Shown piece by piece: positions 1 to 6,830 of a DNA stretch of 12,269 bases (positions are counted from its first letter, which is position 1; every line of letters starts with the position of its first letter). The translations under genes were made by a program, and so were the position numbers. A model generated the notes under the pieces. It was not told the origin of the DNA. It ran no database searches and saw only the letters and a list, made by a program, of their open reading frames with translations. This DNA is from Caulobacteraceae bacterium. GTDB lineage: Bacteria > Pseudomonadota > Alphaproteobacteria > Caulobacterales > Caulobacteraceae. The stretch is from NCBI GenBank assembly GCA_947501315.1, contig CANMXH010000060.1, positions 1-12,269 on the forward strand, in the 5' to 3' direction.

Positions 1-2886
1 GGCCACACGCGCCTTGCGGCGGGTTTCGTGGCGGTCGAGGATTTCCTTGAGGTATTTGCCGGTCCAGCTGCGTGGATTGGCGGCGACCTGTTCGGGGGTG
101 CCGACCGCGACGATCTCGCCGCCGCCGTCACCGCCCTCGGGGCCGAAGTCGAGCAGCCAGTCGGCGACCTTGATGACGTCGAGATTGTGCTCGATCACCA
201 CAATGGTGTTGCCGTTGTCGACCAGTTCCTGAAGCACCTCGAGCAGCTTGCGCGTGTCCTCGAAATGCAGGCCGGTCGTGGGCTCGTCGAGGATGTAGAG
301 GGTCTTGCCGGTCGCCCGCTTCGACAGCTCCTTGGACAGTTTGACCCGCTGCGCCTCGCCTCCCGAGAGGGTGGTCGCGGACTGGCCGACCTGGACATAG
401 CCGAGGCCGACGCGGTTCAGGGTCAGCATCTTGTCGCGGATCGAGGGCACCGCCTTGAAGAAGGCGGCGGCCTCCTCGACCGTCATGTCGAGGACGTCGC
501 TGATCGACTTGCCCTTGAAGACGATCTCCAGCGTTTCGCGGTTGTAGCGTTTGCCCTTGCAGACGTCGCAGGTGACATAGACGTCGGGCAGGAAATGCAT
601 CTCGATCTTGATGAGGCCGTCGCCCTGACAGGCCTCGCAGCGGCCGCCTTTCACATTGAACGAGAAGCGGCCGGGACCGTAGCCGCGGGCCTTTGACTCC
701 GGCAGGCCGGCGTACCAGTCGCGGATCGGGCCAAAGGCCCCGGTGTAGGTGGCCGGGTTGGAGCGCGGGGTGCGGCCGATGGGCGACTGGTCGATGTCGA
801 TGACCTTGTCGAACATCTCCAGCCCCTCGATCCGGTCGAAGGGGGCCGGGGCGTCCGAGGCGTTGTGCAGCCGGCGGGCCGCGGCCTTGTAGAGGGTCTC
901 GATGGTGAAGGTCGACTTGCCGCCACCGGACACGCCGGTGATGCAGGTGAAGACACCGCCGGGAATTTCGCCGGTGACGTTCTTCAGATTGTTCCCGGTG
1001 GCCCCGCTGATGCGCAGCATTTTCTTGCGGTCGATGGGGCGGCGGCCGTCGGCGGGCAGCTCGATCTCGCGCTCGCCGGTCAGGTATTTGGCGGTCAGGG
1101 AGTTGGCGTTGGCCATGACCTCTGCCGGCGTGCCCTGGGCGCAGACCTCGCCACCGTGGATGCCGGCGGCGGGGCCCATGTCGATCACATAGTCAGCGGT
1201 CAGGATCGCTTCCTCGTCGTGCTCGACGACGAGGACGGAATTGCCGAGGTCGCGCAGGCCGCGGAGGCTTTCCAGCAGGCGGGAGTTGTCGCGCTGGTGC
1301 AGGCCGATGGAGGGCTCGTCGAGGACATAGAGGACGCCGGTCAGGCCCGAGCCGATCTGGGAGGCCAGGCGGATGCGCTGGCTTTCGCCGCCGGACAGGG
1401 TGGCCGAGGCGCGCGACAGGCTGAGATAGTCAAGGCCGACATTGTTGAGGAAGCGCAGGCGGTCTGTGATTTCCTTCAGGATGCGGCGGCCGATCTCCAT
1501 CTGTTTGTCGGTCAGTTTGCCGTCGAGGGCGGTGAACCATTCGTGGGCGTGTTTGATGGACAGCCTTGAGACGTCGGCGATGTCCGTGGCCGCAACCTTG
1601 ACCGCGAGGGCCTCGGGCTTGAGGCGTTTGCCGTGGCAGACCTCGCAGGGGGTCTCGGACTGGAAGCGGCCCAGTTCCTCGCGGACCCAGGCGGAATCGG
1701 TCTCGCGCCAGCGGCGCTCGAGATTCGGCAGGACGCCCTCGAAGGCCTTGGAGACCTCATATTTGCGGGCGTTGTCGTCATAGGTGAATTTGATCTTCTC
1801 GGCCCCGGTGCCGCGCAGGATGACGGTCCGGGCCTGTTCCGGGAGGTCGCGCCAGGCCAGGTCCATCGAGAAGCCGTAGTGGCGGCTGAGCGACTGCAGG
1901 GTCTGGGTGTAGAGCGGGGACGGACCGCGCGACCAGGGGGCGACGGCGCCCTTGTGCAGGGTCTTGTCGCGGTCGGGGATGACCAGGTCGGCGTCGAAGG
2001 CCAGTTTGACGCCGAGGCCGTCGCAGGCCGGGCAGGCGCCGAAAGGGTTGTTGAACGAGAACAGCCGCGGCTCGATCTCGCTGATCGTAAAGCCGGACAC
2101 CGGGCAGGCGAATTTCTCGGAGAAGGTCAGGCGGCGCGGCTCCTTTTCGCCGTCCGCGACACTGGCCCATTCGGCCACAGCGATACCGTCGGCCAGACCG
2201 AGGGCGGTCTGCAGGCTGTCGGCATAGCGGCTTTCCAGCCCGGCCTTGGTGACGATCCGGTCCACGACGATGTCGATGTCGTGCTTGAGCTTCTTGTCGA
2301 GGGCCGGAGCGTCCTCGATGGCGTAGAATTCGCCGTCGATCTTGACGCGCTGGAAGCCAAGGCGCTGCCACTCGGCCATCTCCTTGCGATATTCGCCCTT
2401 GCGGCCGCGCACGACGGGGGCGAGCAACAGCAGGCGCTCTCCCTCGGGCAGTGCGCCCAGCTTGTCGACCATCATGGAGATGGTCTGGCTTTCGATGGGC
2501 AGGCCCGTGACGGGGGAGTAAGGGACGCCGACGCGCGCCCAAAGCAGGCGCATATAGTCGTGGATTTCGGTCACCGTGCCGACGGTCGAGCGCGGGTTCT
2601 TCGAGGTCGTTTTCTGCTCGATGGAGATGGCGGGCGACAGGCCCTCGATCAGGTCGACGTCAGGTTTGCCCATCAGTTCGAGGAACTGGCGGGCGTAGGC
2701 GCTCAGGCTCTCGACGTAACGCCGCTGGCCCTCGGCATAGATGGTATCGAACGCGAGCGAGCTTTTTCCGGAGCCAGACAGGCCGGTCATGACCACCAGC
2801 TTCTCGCGCGGGATGTCGAGGTCGACGCCCTTGAGATTGTGCTCCCGGGCTCCGCGCACGCGGATGAAATTGTGCTTTTCGGTCAT
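1..2886 (-). CDS. uvrA: UvrABC excinuclease subunit A (3' end cut by window edge)
   Basis: UvrA is the DNA-damage-recognising ATPase of nucleotide excision repair; it loads UvrB at lesions. The frame runs unbroken for 962 codons from ATG at 2886 to the window edge. The usual family length is about 940-970, so only a short C-terminal tail is missing. Both ABC ATPase modules are visible: the first P-loop GLSGSGKSS (residues 35-43), the first signature LSGGE (497-501), the second P-loop GVSGGGKST (651-659) and the second signature LSGGE (840-844), each signature followed by a LDEP Walker B. The second zinc module is intact (C750, C753, C773, C776). In the first, the expected CxxC is C261-P-V-S264, with C285/C288 still present, so that site has lost one ligand; I believe this is common in alphaproteobacteria. 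A weak AGG stands four bases before the start. A LexA-type box upstream suggests SOS induction. Identification is essentially certain. Confidence 0.98.
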   Translation of the reverse strand, partial: MTEKHNFIRVRGAREHNLKGVDLDIPREKLVVMTGLSGSGKSSLAFDTIYAEGQRRYVESLSAYARQFLELMGKPDVDLIEGLSPAISIEQKTTSKNPRSTVGTVTEIHDYMRLLWARVGVPYSPVTGLPIESQTISMMVDKLGALPEGERLLLLAPVVRGRKGEYRKEMAEWQRLGFQRVKIDGEFYAIEDAPALDKKLKHDIDIVVDRIVTKAGLESRYADSLQTALGLADGIAVAEWASVADGEKEPRRLTFSEKFACPVSGFTISEIEPRLFSFNNPFGACPACDGLGVKLAFDADLVIPDRDKTLHKGAVAPWSRGPSPLYTQTLQSLSRHYGFSMDLAWRDLPEQARTVILRGTGAEKIKFTYDDNARKYEVSKAFEGVLPNLERRWRETDSAWVREELGRFQSETPCEVCHGKRLKPEALAVKVAATDIADVSRLSIKHAHEWFTALDGKLTDKQMEIGRRILKEITDRLRFLNNVGLDYLSLSRASATLSGGESQRIRLASQIGSGLTGVLYVLDEPSIGLHQRDNSRLLESLRGLRDLGNSVLVVEHDEEAILTADYVIDMGPAAGIHGGEVCAQGTPAEVMANANSLTAKYLTGEREIELPADGRRPIDRKKMLRISGATGNNLKNVTGEIPGGVFTCITGVSGGGKSTFTIETLYKAAARRLHNASDAPAPFDRIEGLEMFDKVIDIDQSPIGRTPRSNPATYTGAFGPIRDWYAGLPESKARGYGPGRFSFNVKGGRCEACQGDGLIKIEMHFLPDVYVTCDVCKGKRYNRETLEIVFKGKSISDVLDMTVEEAAAFFKAVPSIRDKMLTLNRVGLGYVQVGQSATTLSGGEAQRVKLSKELSKRATGKTLYILDEPTTGLHFEDTRKLLEVLQELVDNGNTIVVIEHNLDVIKVADWLLDFGPEGGDGGGEIVAVGTPEQVAANPRSWTGKYLKEILDRHETRRKARVA

Positions 2887-2980
2887 GGGGCCTGAAGTAT
2901 GGGAGTCAGGGAAGGCGACGGTGCCGGGCAGGGCCCTGCGCGAGCCCGCTATATGGGCACAAATCCGCGCTTTTCAGCAA

Positions 2981-2995
2981 GAACATTGTGAGAAC
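2981..2995 (-). promoter_or_regulatory. Probable LexA (SOS) box of uvrA
   Basis: The plus strand reads GAAC-ATTGTGA-GAAC; in the uvrA direction this is GTTC-TCACAAT-GTTC. The direct repeat GTTC-N7-GTTC is the established LexA operator of alphaproteobacteria, and uvrA is an SOS gene in many bacteria. The box ends 95 bp upstream of the uvrA start. Downstream of it, in the uvrA direction, TTGCTG (2980-2975) and CATATA (2955-2950) could form a poor promoter with a 19-bp spacer. The box is an exact match to both half-sites; the promoter is uncertain. Confidence 0.78.
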
Positions 2996-3157
2996 AGAGC
3001 TATCAAAGGGGGCGGATGAGACAGCCTGGAGCGAACCGTTGTTCCCGACGGAGAACGGCTGAATCCGGGGCTGTCATCCTTGTCCGGACGATCCTTCCGG
3101 GCAAAGGGCAACAGCTGCCGTATCTTGCCACACGAGAATTACGCCTGCCCGGATTCA

Positions 3158-3185
3158 TTGACGCGGCGAGTCGCGATGATATGAT
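3158..3185 (+). promoter_or_regulatory. Sigma70-type promoter of the parA-like gene
   Basis: TTGACG (3158-3163), a 16-bp spacer and TATGAT (3180-3185) each differ from the consensus hexamers at one position. This is an unusually good match for a high-GC genome. Transcription would start near 3192 and leave an untranslated leader of about 65 bases before the ATG at 3257. The match suggests substantial constitutive expression. Confidence 0.72.
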
Positions 3186-3256
3186 TAACAACTCGTAACG
3201 ATGCCTCGCGGCGCGGCTCGAAACGTCAATCTCTACGCGCCGGGGGGCTCGCGACC

Positions 3257-3970
3257 ATGAAGACGATAGCGGTGATGTCTTTGAAGGGTGGGGCAGGAAA
3301 ATCGACCCTGTCTGTCCATCTGGCTGCGGCGGCGACGGCAGCCCGGCGGCGTACCCTCCTGGTCGATATGGACCCGCAGAGATCTTCGATAGACTGGGCC
3401 AGCGAGCGGGGTGCGCAATGGCCTGTCGTGGTCGAAGGCCGCAGCGGGGCCCTGTTCACAACCCAGTGCGCGGCGCAGCGTCAGGCTCTGGATCTCATGG
3501 TGATCGACACCCGCCCGTCGCTGGTGATGGAGGCCGCGGAGGCCGCACGCATGGCGGACCTTTGCCTGATCGTGGTCCGTCCCTGCTATTTCGACCTCAA
3601 GGCAGTGGGCCGCACCGTTGAAATGATTTCGAACCTTCGCCGCGAGGGGATGTTCGTGTTGAACCAGGCACCGGTGCGCCGGAACGGGACCGAACCGCGG
3701 CTGATCCGCGATACCGTCGCCGCCCTGTCGGCCTATCGGTTCCCGATCGCGGAGGTCGGCCTGCGCCACCGCGCCGCCTATCAGAGCGCGATGTGGCGGG
3801 GCCTGGGCGCGCAGGAAGCGCAACCTGACAGCCAGGCCGCCTTTGAGATCAACAGCCTCTGGGCCTGCCTGTCGGATCGGCTCTGGCCGGTCCCCGACGT
3901 GCGTCCGTATCGCGGCATGGCCCAGGCGGTCGAGGCGGATGCCCCGCTGGAGCTGGCGCTCGCCGGCTGA
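3257..3970 (+). CDS. Orphan ParA/MinD-type Walker ATPase
   Basis: This 237-residue protein belongs to the ParA/ParF branch of deviant-Walker P-loop ATPases, which dimerise on ATP and bind DNA nonspecifically to position plasmids, chromosomes or protein clusters. Visible motifs are the deviant Walker A KGGAGKST (residues 10-17, with signature lysine K10 and P-loop K15), Walker A' LLVDMDP (34-40, D37) and Walker B/switch MVIDTRPS (81-88, D84). There is no N-terminal helix-turn-helix extension, so it is the short type, like ParF. No ParB/ParG-like partner or parS-like repeat array is visible nearby, so the cargo is unknown. It could be an old plasmid remnant or a chromosomal positioning ATPase such as those for chemoreceptors or other complexes. 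The first ~15 codons are rich in codons rare for such GC-rich DNA (ATA, TCT, TTG, GGA, AAA). It has its own strong promoter; the Shine-Dalgarno is a G-run about ten bases before ATG. Confidence 0.9.
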   Translation: MKTIAVMSLKGGAGKSTLSVHLAAAATAARRRTLLVDMDPQRSSIDWASERGAQWPVVVEGRSGALFTTQCAAQRQALDLMVIDTRPSLVMEAAEAARMADLCLIVVRPCYFDLKAVGRTVEMISNLRREGMFVLNQAPVRRNGTEPRLIRDTVAALSAYRFPIAEVGLRHRAAYQSAMWRGLGAQEAQPDSQAAFEINSLWACLSDRLWPVPDVRPYRGMAQAVEADAPLELALAG

Positions 3971-4453
3971 GGTCACGGTCCCGCGCGCGCGACCATCGAG
4001 ACCGAACTGAAAACGGGTGAAATCCTGGCTGACGACCTTGTCACAGGGGACTTTGCGCTGTCTGACCCTCAAGCAAGGGGCCGTGTTGATCGTCTGATGG
4101 GGGTAATCGCTTGCCATCGCCCCGGGCAGACGCCATCCTCATTCATCGATGGACTTGAGTGGAGGCCGGACGATCATGATCAGCGCCCTGGAAATCGGTT
4201 TCGCCCTTTTCGCGCCGCTGCTCGTGCTTGCCTGTGTGATGTCCCGGCCTCGCCCGGTGCCCGTGCGTATCCGCGCCGGAACGCGTCGTCGCCCGCGCGC
4301 CTGACGGGTCAATGCGGTAGCCTGATCTGACGTTTGCTGCCGGATTTGATTGCCGGTTTGACAGGGGACTGACCTGTCCGGGCCAGGGGTCCGCCGATGG
4401 GTGGGCATGCGAGGGTTGGTCGAGACCGGAAATGGAGGGCCGCGGGTCCCTGG
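3971..4453. other. Gene-poor stretch between the converging parA-like and EAL genes
   Basis: This 483-bp stretch has no recognised gene apart from the candidate micro-protein at 4176-4304. A short stem-loop GACAGG-N7-CCTGTC lies at 4360-4378, downstream of the EAL gene's stop and of the micro-protein, but it has no following T-run on either strand and is not a standard intrinsic terminator. I see no repeats, tRNA-like folds or insertion-sequence ends. Confidence 0.5.
4176..4304 (+). CDS. Candidate 42-residue single-pass membrane micro-protein
   Basis: ATG at 4176 opens a 42-codon frame ending in TGA. A clear Shine-Dalgarno GGAGG (4161-4165) stands ten bases upstream. The predicted protein starts MISALEIGFALFAPLLVLA, a hydrophobic segment (about residues 4-22) long enough for one membrane helix. 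It is followed by a proline- and arginine-rich tail of about 20 residues with a strong positive charge, fitting an N-out/C-in membrane peptide. Third codon positions are mostly G or C, as expected for coding DNA of this genome. I do not recognise a family. The case rests on the ribosome-binding site, hydropathy and codon bias only. It sits 205 bp after the parA-like gene without an obvious promoter, so co-transcription with it is possible. Confidence 0.42.
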   Translation: MISALEIGFALFAPLLVLACVMSRPRPVPVRIRAGTRRRPRA

Positions 4454-6034
4454 TCAGCTCCAGCCTTCGACGGCACCGACTCGACGCGCCGTGACCGACT
4501 TCGGGCCAGCGATGACAGGTTGGGCAGCCGGATGGCCGAAGAGCCAGCCCTGGCCGTAGCCAACGCCCAGGGCCCGGACCGCCGCCGCCTGATCCTCTGT
4601 CTCTATCATCTCCGCGATCGTCGACATTTTCAGGTCCGCGCAGAGTTCGACCAGATGGGAGATGAGATCGCGTGCCCGCTGGTCGCCGGCGATATCGCGC
4701 ACGAACCGACCGTCGATCTTGACGGTGTCAGCAGGCAGGCGGTGAAGATAGTCAAGAGAGGCGGCACCGACGCCGAAATCATCGAGACAGACCCGGATGC
4801 CGGCCCGGCGCAGGCCGGAGAGCCGACGCGCCGCAGCCTCGATGTCGGCGACCGCCGCCGTTTCGGTCACTTCAATGAGAATCCGGTTCCGGATGTCCGG
4901 CGTAGAGGCCGTGAGCCGGAGAAGACCATCGACATAGCCGCTCGAGCCCAGCGAGGCGCCTGAGACATTGACGGCGATCCGTGTCAGGCCGAACCCGGGG
5001 CGTCGCAGTTGATTCAAGGCTTTCTCGGCAACCGCGAGATCGAAACCCTCGATCAGGCCCAGTTCCTCGGCGAGGCGGATGGAATCGGCGGGGCCGCGGG
5101 ACCCGAACCGGGCAAGGGCCTCGAAATGGTGGGTCACTCCGGTCGCAAGATCGACGATCGGTTGGTATTCGAGGGTAAACTCCCGGGCCTGAACCATGGC
5201 CCGGAAACGATCAGCCTGATCAAGCGTCCGCTTCAGGCTCTCCGACAGGGCGGCTCCGGCACCGTCGATTCCGCCCTCCCTGATACAGGCCTCGAGGGCG
5301 AACCGGAGGGCCCGCACGGTTGAATCCGCCGAGACGACCCCGGAGAGCGCGGCCTCGGTGGTCCGAACCGCCAGGTCGAGCCCCTCGGCGGCGGCGGCGT
5401 CCCGGACCTCGTTGGCGAGATTCGTCTTGTCTTCTGATGCGCGCACCAGTGCGAACCGTTCGGGTGTCAGTTGGGCTGCGGAAGACCCGTCGATGGATTT
5501 GGCCTGAAGGACAGCCGCGACCCGCGCGGCGGCGCGCTGTTGCGCATCACCTTCGACAGCCAGTCCCGGAACGTCGACGAAGGCGACCGCAAGGGGCGCG
5601 TTCGCTTCGAGGAGCGAGCCCCGGACACGCGACAGAAGGCCGTCGGCGCTGAGGAGTTGTGGCGCTTCGGGGAGATCAAGGGTGAAGGGGGGGCCGTCGT
5701 AGGTTATGGCGCACGAAACAGCCGGCGCGAGGTCCGGGAGCTGGAAAAAGCGCAGGCGGGCCCGGCGAACGCGATCCGAACCACAGGGGATCAACGTATC
5801 GATCGGGGCGATCCTGACATTCGGCCGGATTGCCTTGAGCGTGTCGGCGAGCAGCTTTTGACTCGCCTTGCCGACGAGGTCTGTCAGCCGGGACCCGGTC
5901 CAGCTCTCTGCCGCAGGACTTTTCGGACACGGTCCAGCACCGAGCGCCAGACTGACGCGACCGTCACCGTCAAGCTCGACAAGGGTATCGGCGGCCGCGA
6001 AGGCCATGCCAAGAAGACGGGACTTCGTGTTCAT
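4454..6034 (-). CDS. PAS-like / degenerate GGDEF / EAL-domain protein, probable c-di-GMP phosphodiesterase
   Basis: The protein has 526 residues and no signal peptide or membrane segment, so it is probably cytosolic. Residues ~10-115 look like a PAS-type sensor fold (ADTLVELD... then a terminal beta region). Residues ~130-255 resemble a GGDEF domain whose active-site motif has been replaced by TPERF (190-194), so cyclase activity is not expected. Residues ~275-510 are an EAL domain with the residues needed for c-di-GMP hydrolysis: E305 in EAL, N356, the E388/E391 pair, D418-D419, K439, E475 and Q495. It is therefore probably active, though AEMIE replaces the usual AEGVE. It lies 59 bp behind flbY on the same strand, so it may be read through from the flagellar operon. 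No strong Shine-Dalgarno precedes the ATG; an in-frame ATG at codon 10 is a less likely alternative. Its product would lower c-di-GMP, which normally favours motility; that link is inferred. Confidence 0.9.
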   Translation of the reverse strand: MNTKSRLLGMAFAAADTLVELDGDGRVSLALGAGPCPKSPAAESWTGSRLTDLVGKASQKLLADTLKAIRPNVRIAPIDTLIPCGSDRVRRARLRFFQLPDLAPAVSCAITYDGPPFTLDLPEAPQLLSADGLLSRVRGSLLEANAPLAVAFVDVPGLAVEGDAQQRAAARVAAVLQAKSIDGSSAAQLTPERFALVRASEDKTNLANEVRDAAAAEGLDLAVRTTEAALSGVVSADSTVRALRFALEACIREGGIDGAGAALSESLKRTLDQADRFRAMVQAREFTLEYQPIVDLATGVTHHFEALARFGSRGPADSIRLAEELGLIEGFDLAVAEKALNQLRRPGFGLTRIAVNVSGASLGSSGYVDGLLRLTASTPDIRNRILIEVTETAAVADIEAAARRLSGLRRAGIRVCLDDFGVGAASLDYLHRLPADTVKIDGRFVRDIAGDQRARDLISHLVELCADLKMSTIAEMIETEDQAAAVRALGVGYGQGWLFGHPAAQPVIAGPKSVTARRVGAVEGWS

Positions 6035-6093
6035 ACCCGACGGTTACCGGATGGAAGTGAAGACACGTTCGACGAAGAGGGTTAACGCCGCGA

Positions 6094-6537
6094 TCAAGCC
6101 TGGCGGTTGAACGCTACCGCGCGCCCGTCGCTTGAGTTGGCCCGGCCGGATGCGCCATAGGCTGAGGGGCTGCCGCGCTGGCCGGCGACTTCCGCTGCGA
6201 TGGTGCGAACGAGGCCCTCCGAGACGATCCGGGCGGCTTCGACGGCACGGGCGTGGCGGTTCAGGACGACCTCGAAAGTGGTGGTCGCCCGGATCAACCT
6301 GTCCCTGTCTTCCACGGAGGCGGCCGCGATCGAGGTGGGGTCGGCCTTCAGCTGGGCCGATTCCCGCCGGTAGGTGTTGGCCAGGTCCTGGGTACCGACG
6401 AGGGCAGCGGCGGCGTCCTGCGGACGATTCGATTCAAAGACTCCCGATTCCTCGGTCAGCCGCGCGGTAAGCCGGTTGGTCAGGTCGATCAGCTGGCAGA
6501 TACGGGCGGTGGCGTTCAGTCTGGCGGCGTCGGTCAT
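6094..6537 (-). CDS. flbY: Flagellar protein FlbY (FlgN-like)
   Basis: This 147-residue protein is predicted to be mostly helical, with a long heptad-like N-terminal half and a flexible C-terminal tail containing SAYGASG, a pattern reminiscent of FlgN-type export chaperones. In Caulobacterales a protein of this size and position, directly after cheL, is annotated FlbY; I identify it from this order and general character, not from a catalytic motif. Its ATG overlaps the cheL stop codon as ATGA, so translation is probably coupled to cheL. A FlgN-like role would be to chaperone hook-filament junction or other late export substrates; this is inference. The stop is a TGA at 6096-6094, followed by a 59-bp gap to the EAL gene. 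Confidence 0.75.
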   Translation of the reverse strand: MTDAARLNATARICQLIDLTNRLTARLTEESGVFESNRPQDAAAALVGTQDLANTYRRESAQLKADPTSIAAASVEDRDRLIRATTTFEVVLNRHARAVEAARIVSEGLVRTIAAEVAGQRGSPSAYGASGRANSSDGRAVAFNRQA

Positions 6538-6830
6538 TCGCCCTGCTCCTGCATCTTCAGCATCTGGGCGACGACCTGATCGGCCAGGCCGATACCCCCG
6601 CCGCGGACGGCCTGTTTGGCCATGGCCTCGACCAGGAATCCTCGCCAGGTGCCTTCGGCTTCACCGCCGCCGAAGGGGGCTTCGGTCGAAAGGCCCTCGA
6701 ACATGGGCTTGAGCATCTGTGAGAGGAAGGAGGCTTCAAACGCCTCGGCCGTCTCTCGCATGCGGGCCGGGACGACGGACGGTGCCGGTGCCGGGGGCAG
6801 GGTGGCGGGGGAAACGACCGGGTCGCTCAT
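6534..6830 (-). CDS. cheL: Rod-binding protein CheL (FlgJ N-terminal domain family)
   Basis: This 98-residue protein corresponds to the N-terminal rod-binding domain of FlgJ without the muramidase half. In Caulobacter relatives this stand-alone form is called CheL. Diagnostic stretches are AEAFEASFLSQMLKPMFEGL (residues ~28-47), then a FGGGEAEGTWRGFL turn and a C-terminal helix ending GIGLADQVVAQMLKMQ. The first ~25 residues are a proline/valine-rich linker. It would cap or assist assembly of the flagellar rod in the periplasm; how it is exported is not evident, since no signal peptide is visible. The chosen ATG (6830-6828) shares one base with the flgI stop (TGATG). A GTG directly before it (6833) would give GTGA overlap and one extra residue. 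Either way translation is coupled to flgI. Confidence 0.9.
   Translation of the reverse strand: MSDPVVSPATLPPAPAPSVVPARMRETAEAFEASFLSQMLKPMFEGLSTEAPFGGGEAEGTWRGFLVEAMAKQAVRGGGIGLADQVVAQMLKMQEQGE

Larger units (their letters stand above)
2887..3256. other. Divergent regulatory spacer between uvrA and the parA-like gene
   Basis: This 370-bp spacer separates two divergent genes. It contains a LexA-type box on the uvrA side (2981-2995), a sigma70-type promoter on the parA side (3158-3185), a perfect 10-bp palindrome CAGGGCCCTG (2929-2938) and a potential hairpin at 3036-3058. Short open frames here (for example 3016-3198 plus) overlap the promoter, have no convincing ribosome-binding site and encode no recognisable sequence, so I regard the spacer as non-coding. 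ssb often lies divergent to uvrA in bacteria; it is not here. Confidence 0.6.

Noticed and set aside
1633..2895. A 420-codon open frame on the plus strand
   Set aside because: It is antisense to uvrA, whose frame has all the family motifs. Long antisense frames are expected in GC-rich DNA, and the translation has no recognisable domain. The frames at 28-696 and 865-1569 are rejected for the same reason.
3016..3198. A 60-codon frame in the uvrA-parA spacer
   Set aside because: It runs through the strong promoter at 3158-3185, lacks a Shine-Dalgarno and has no recognisable sequence.
4360..4378. Stem-loop GACAGG-N7-CCTGTC as a terminator for the EAL gene
   Set aside because: The stem is only 6 bp and no T-run follows on either strand, so an intrinsic terminator cannot be supported.
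5471..6085. A 204-codon plus-strand frame, and the one at 4397-4963
   Set aside because: Both are antisense to the EAL gene and have no supported start or family resemblance.
6078..6090. GTTAACCC on the minus strand before the EAL gene as a CtrA box
   Set aside because: Only one half (TTAAC) is present; the second half at N7 spacing reads CGTC, so there is no real match.
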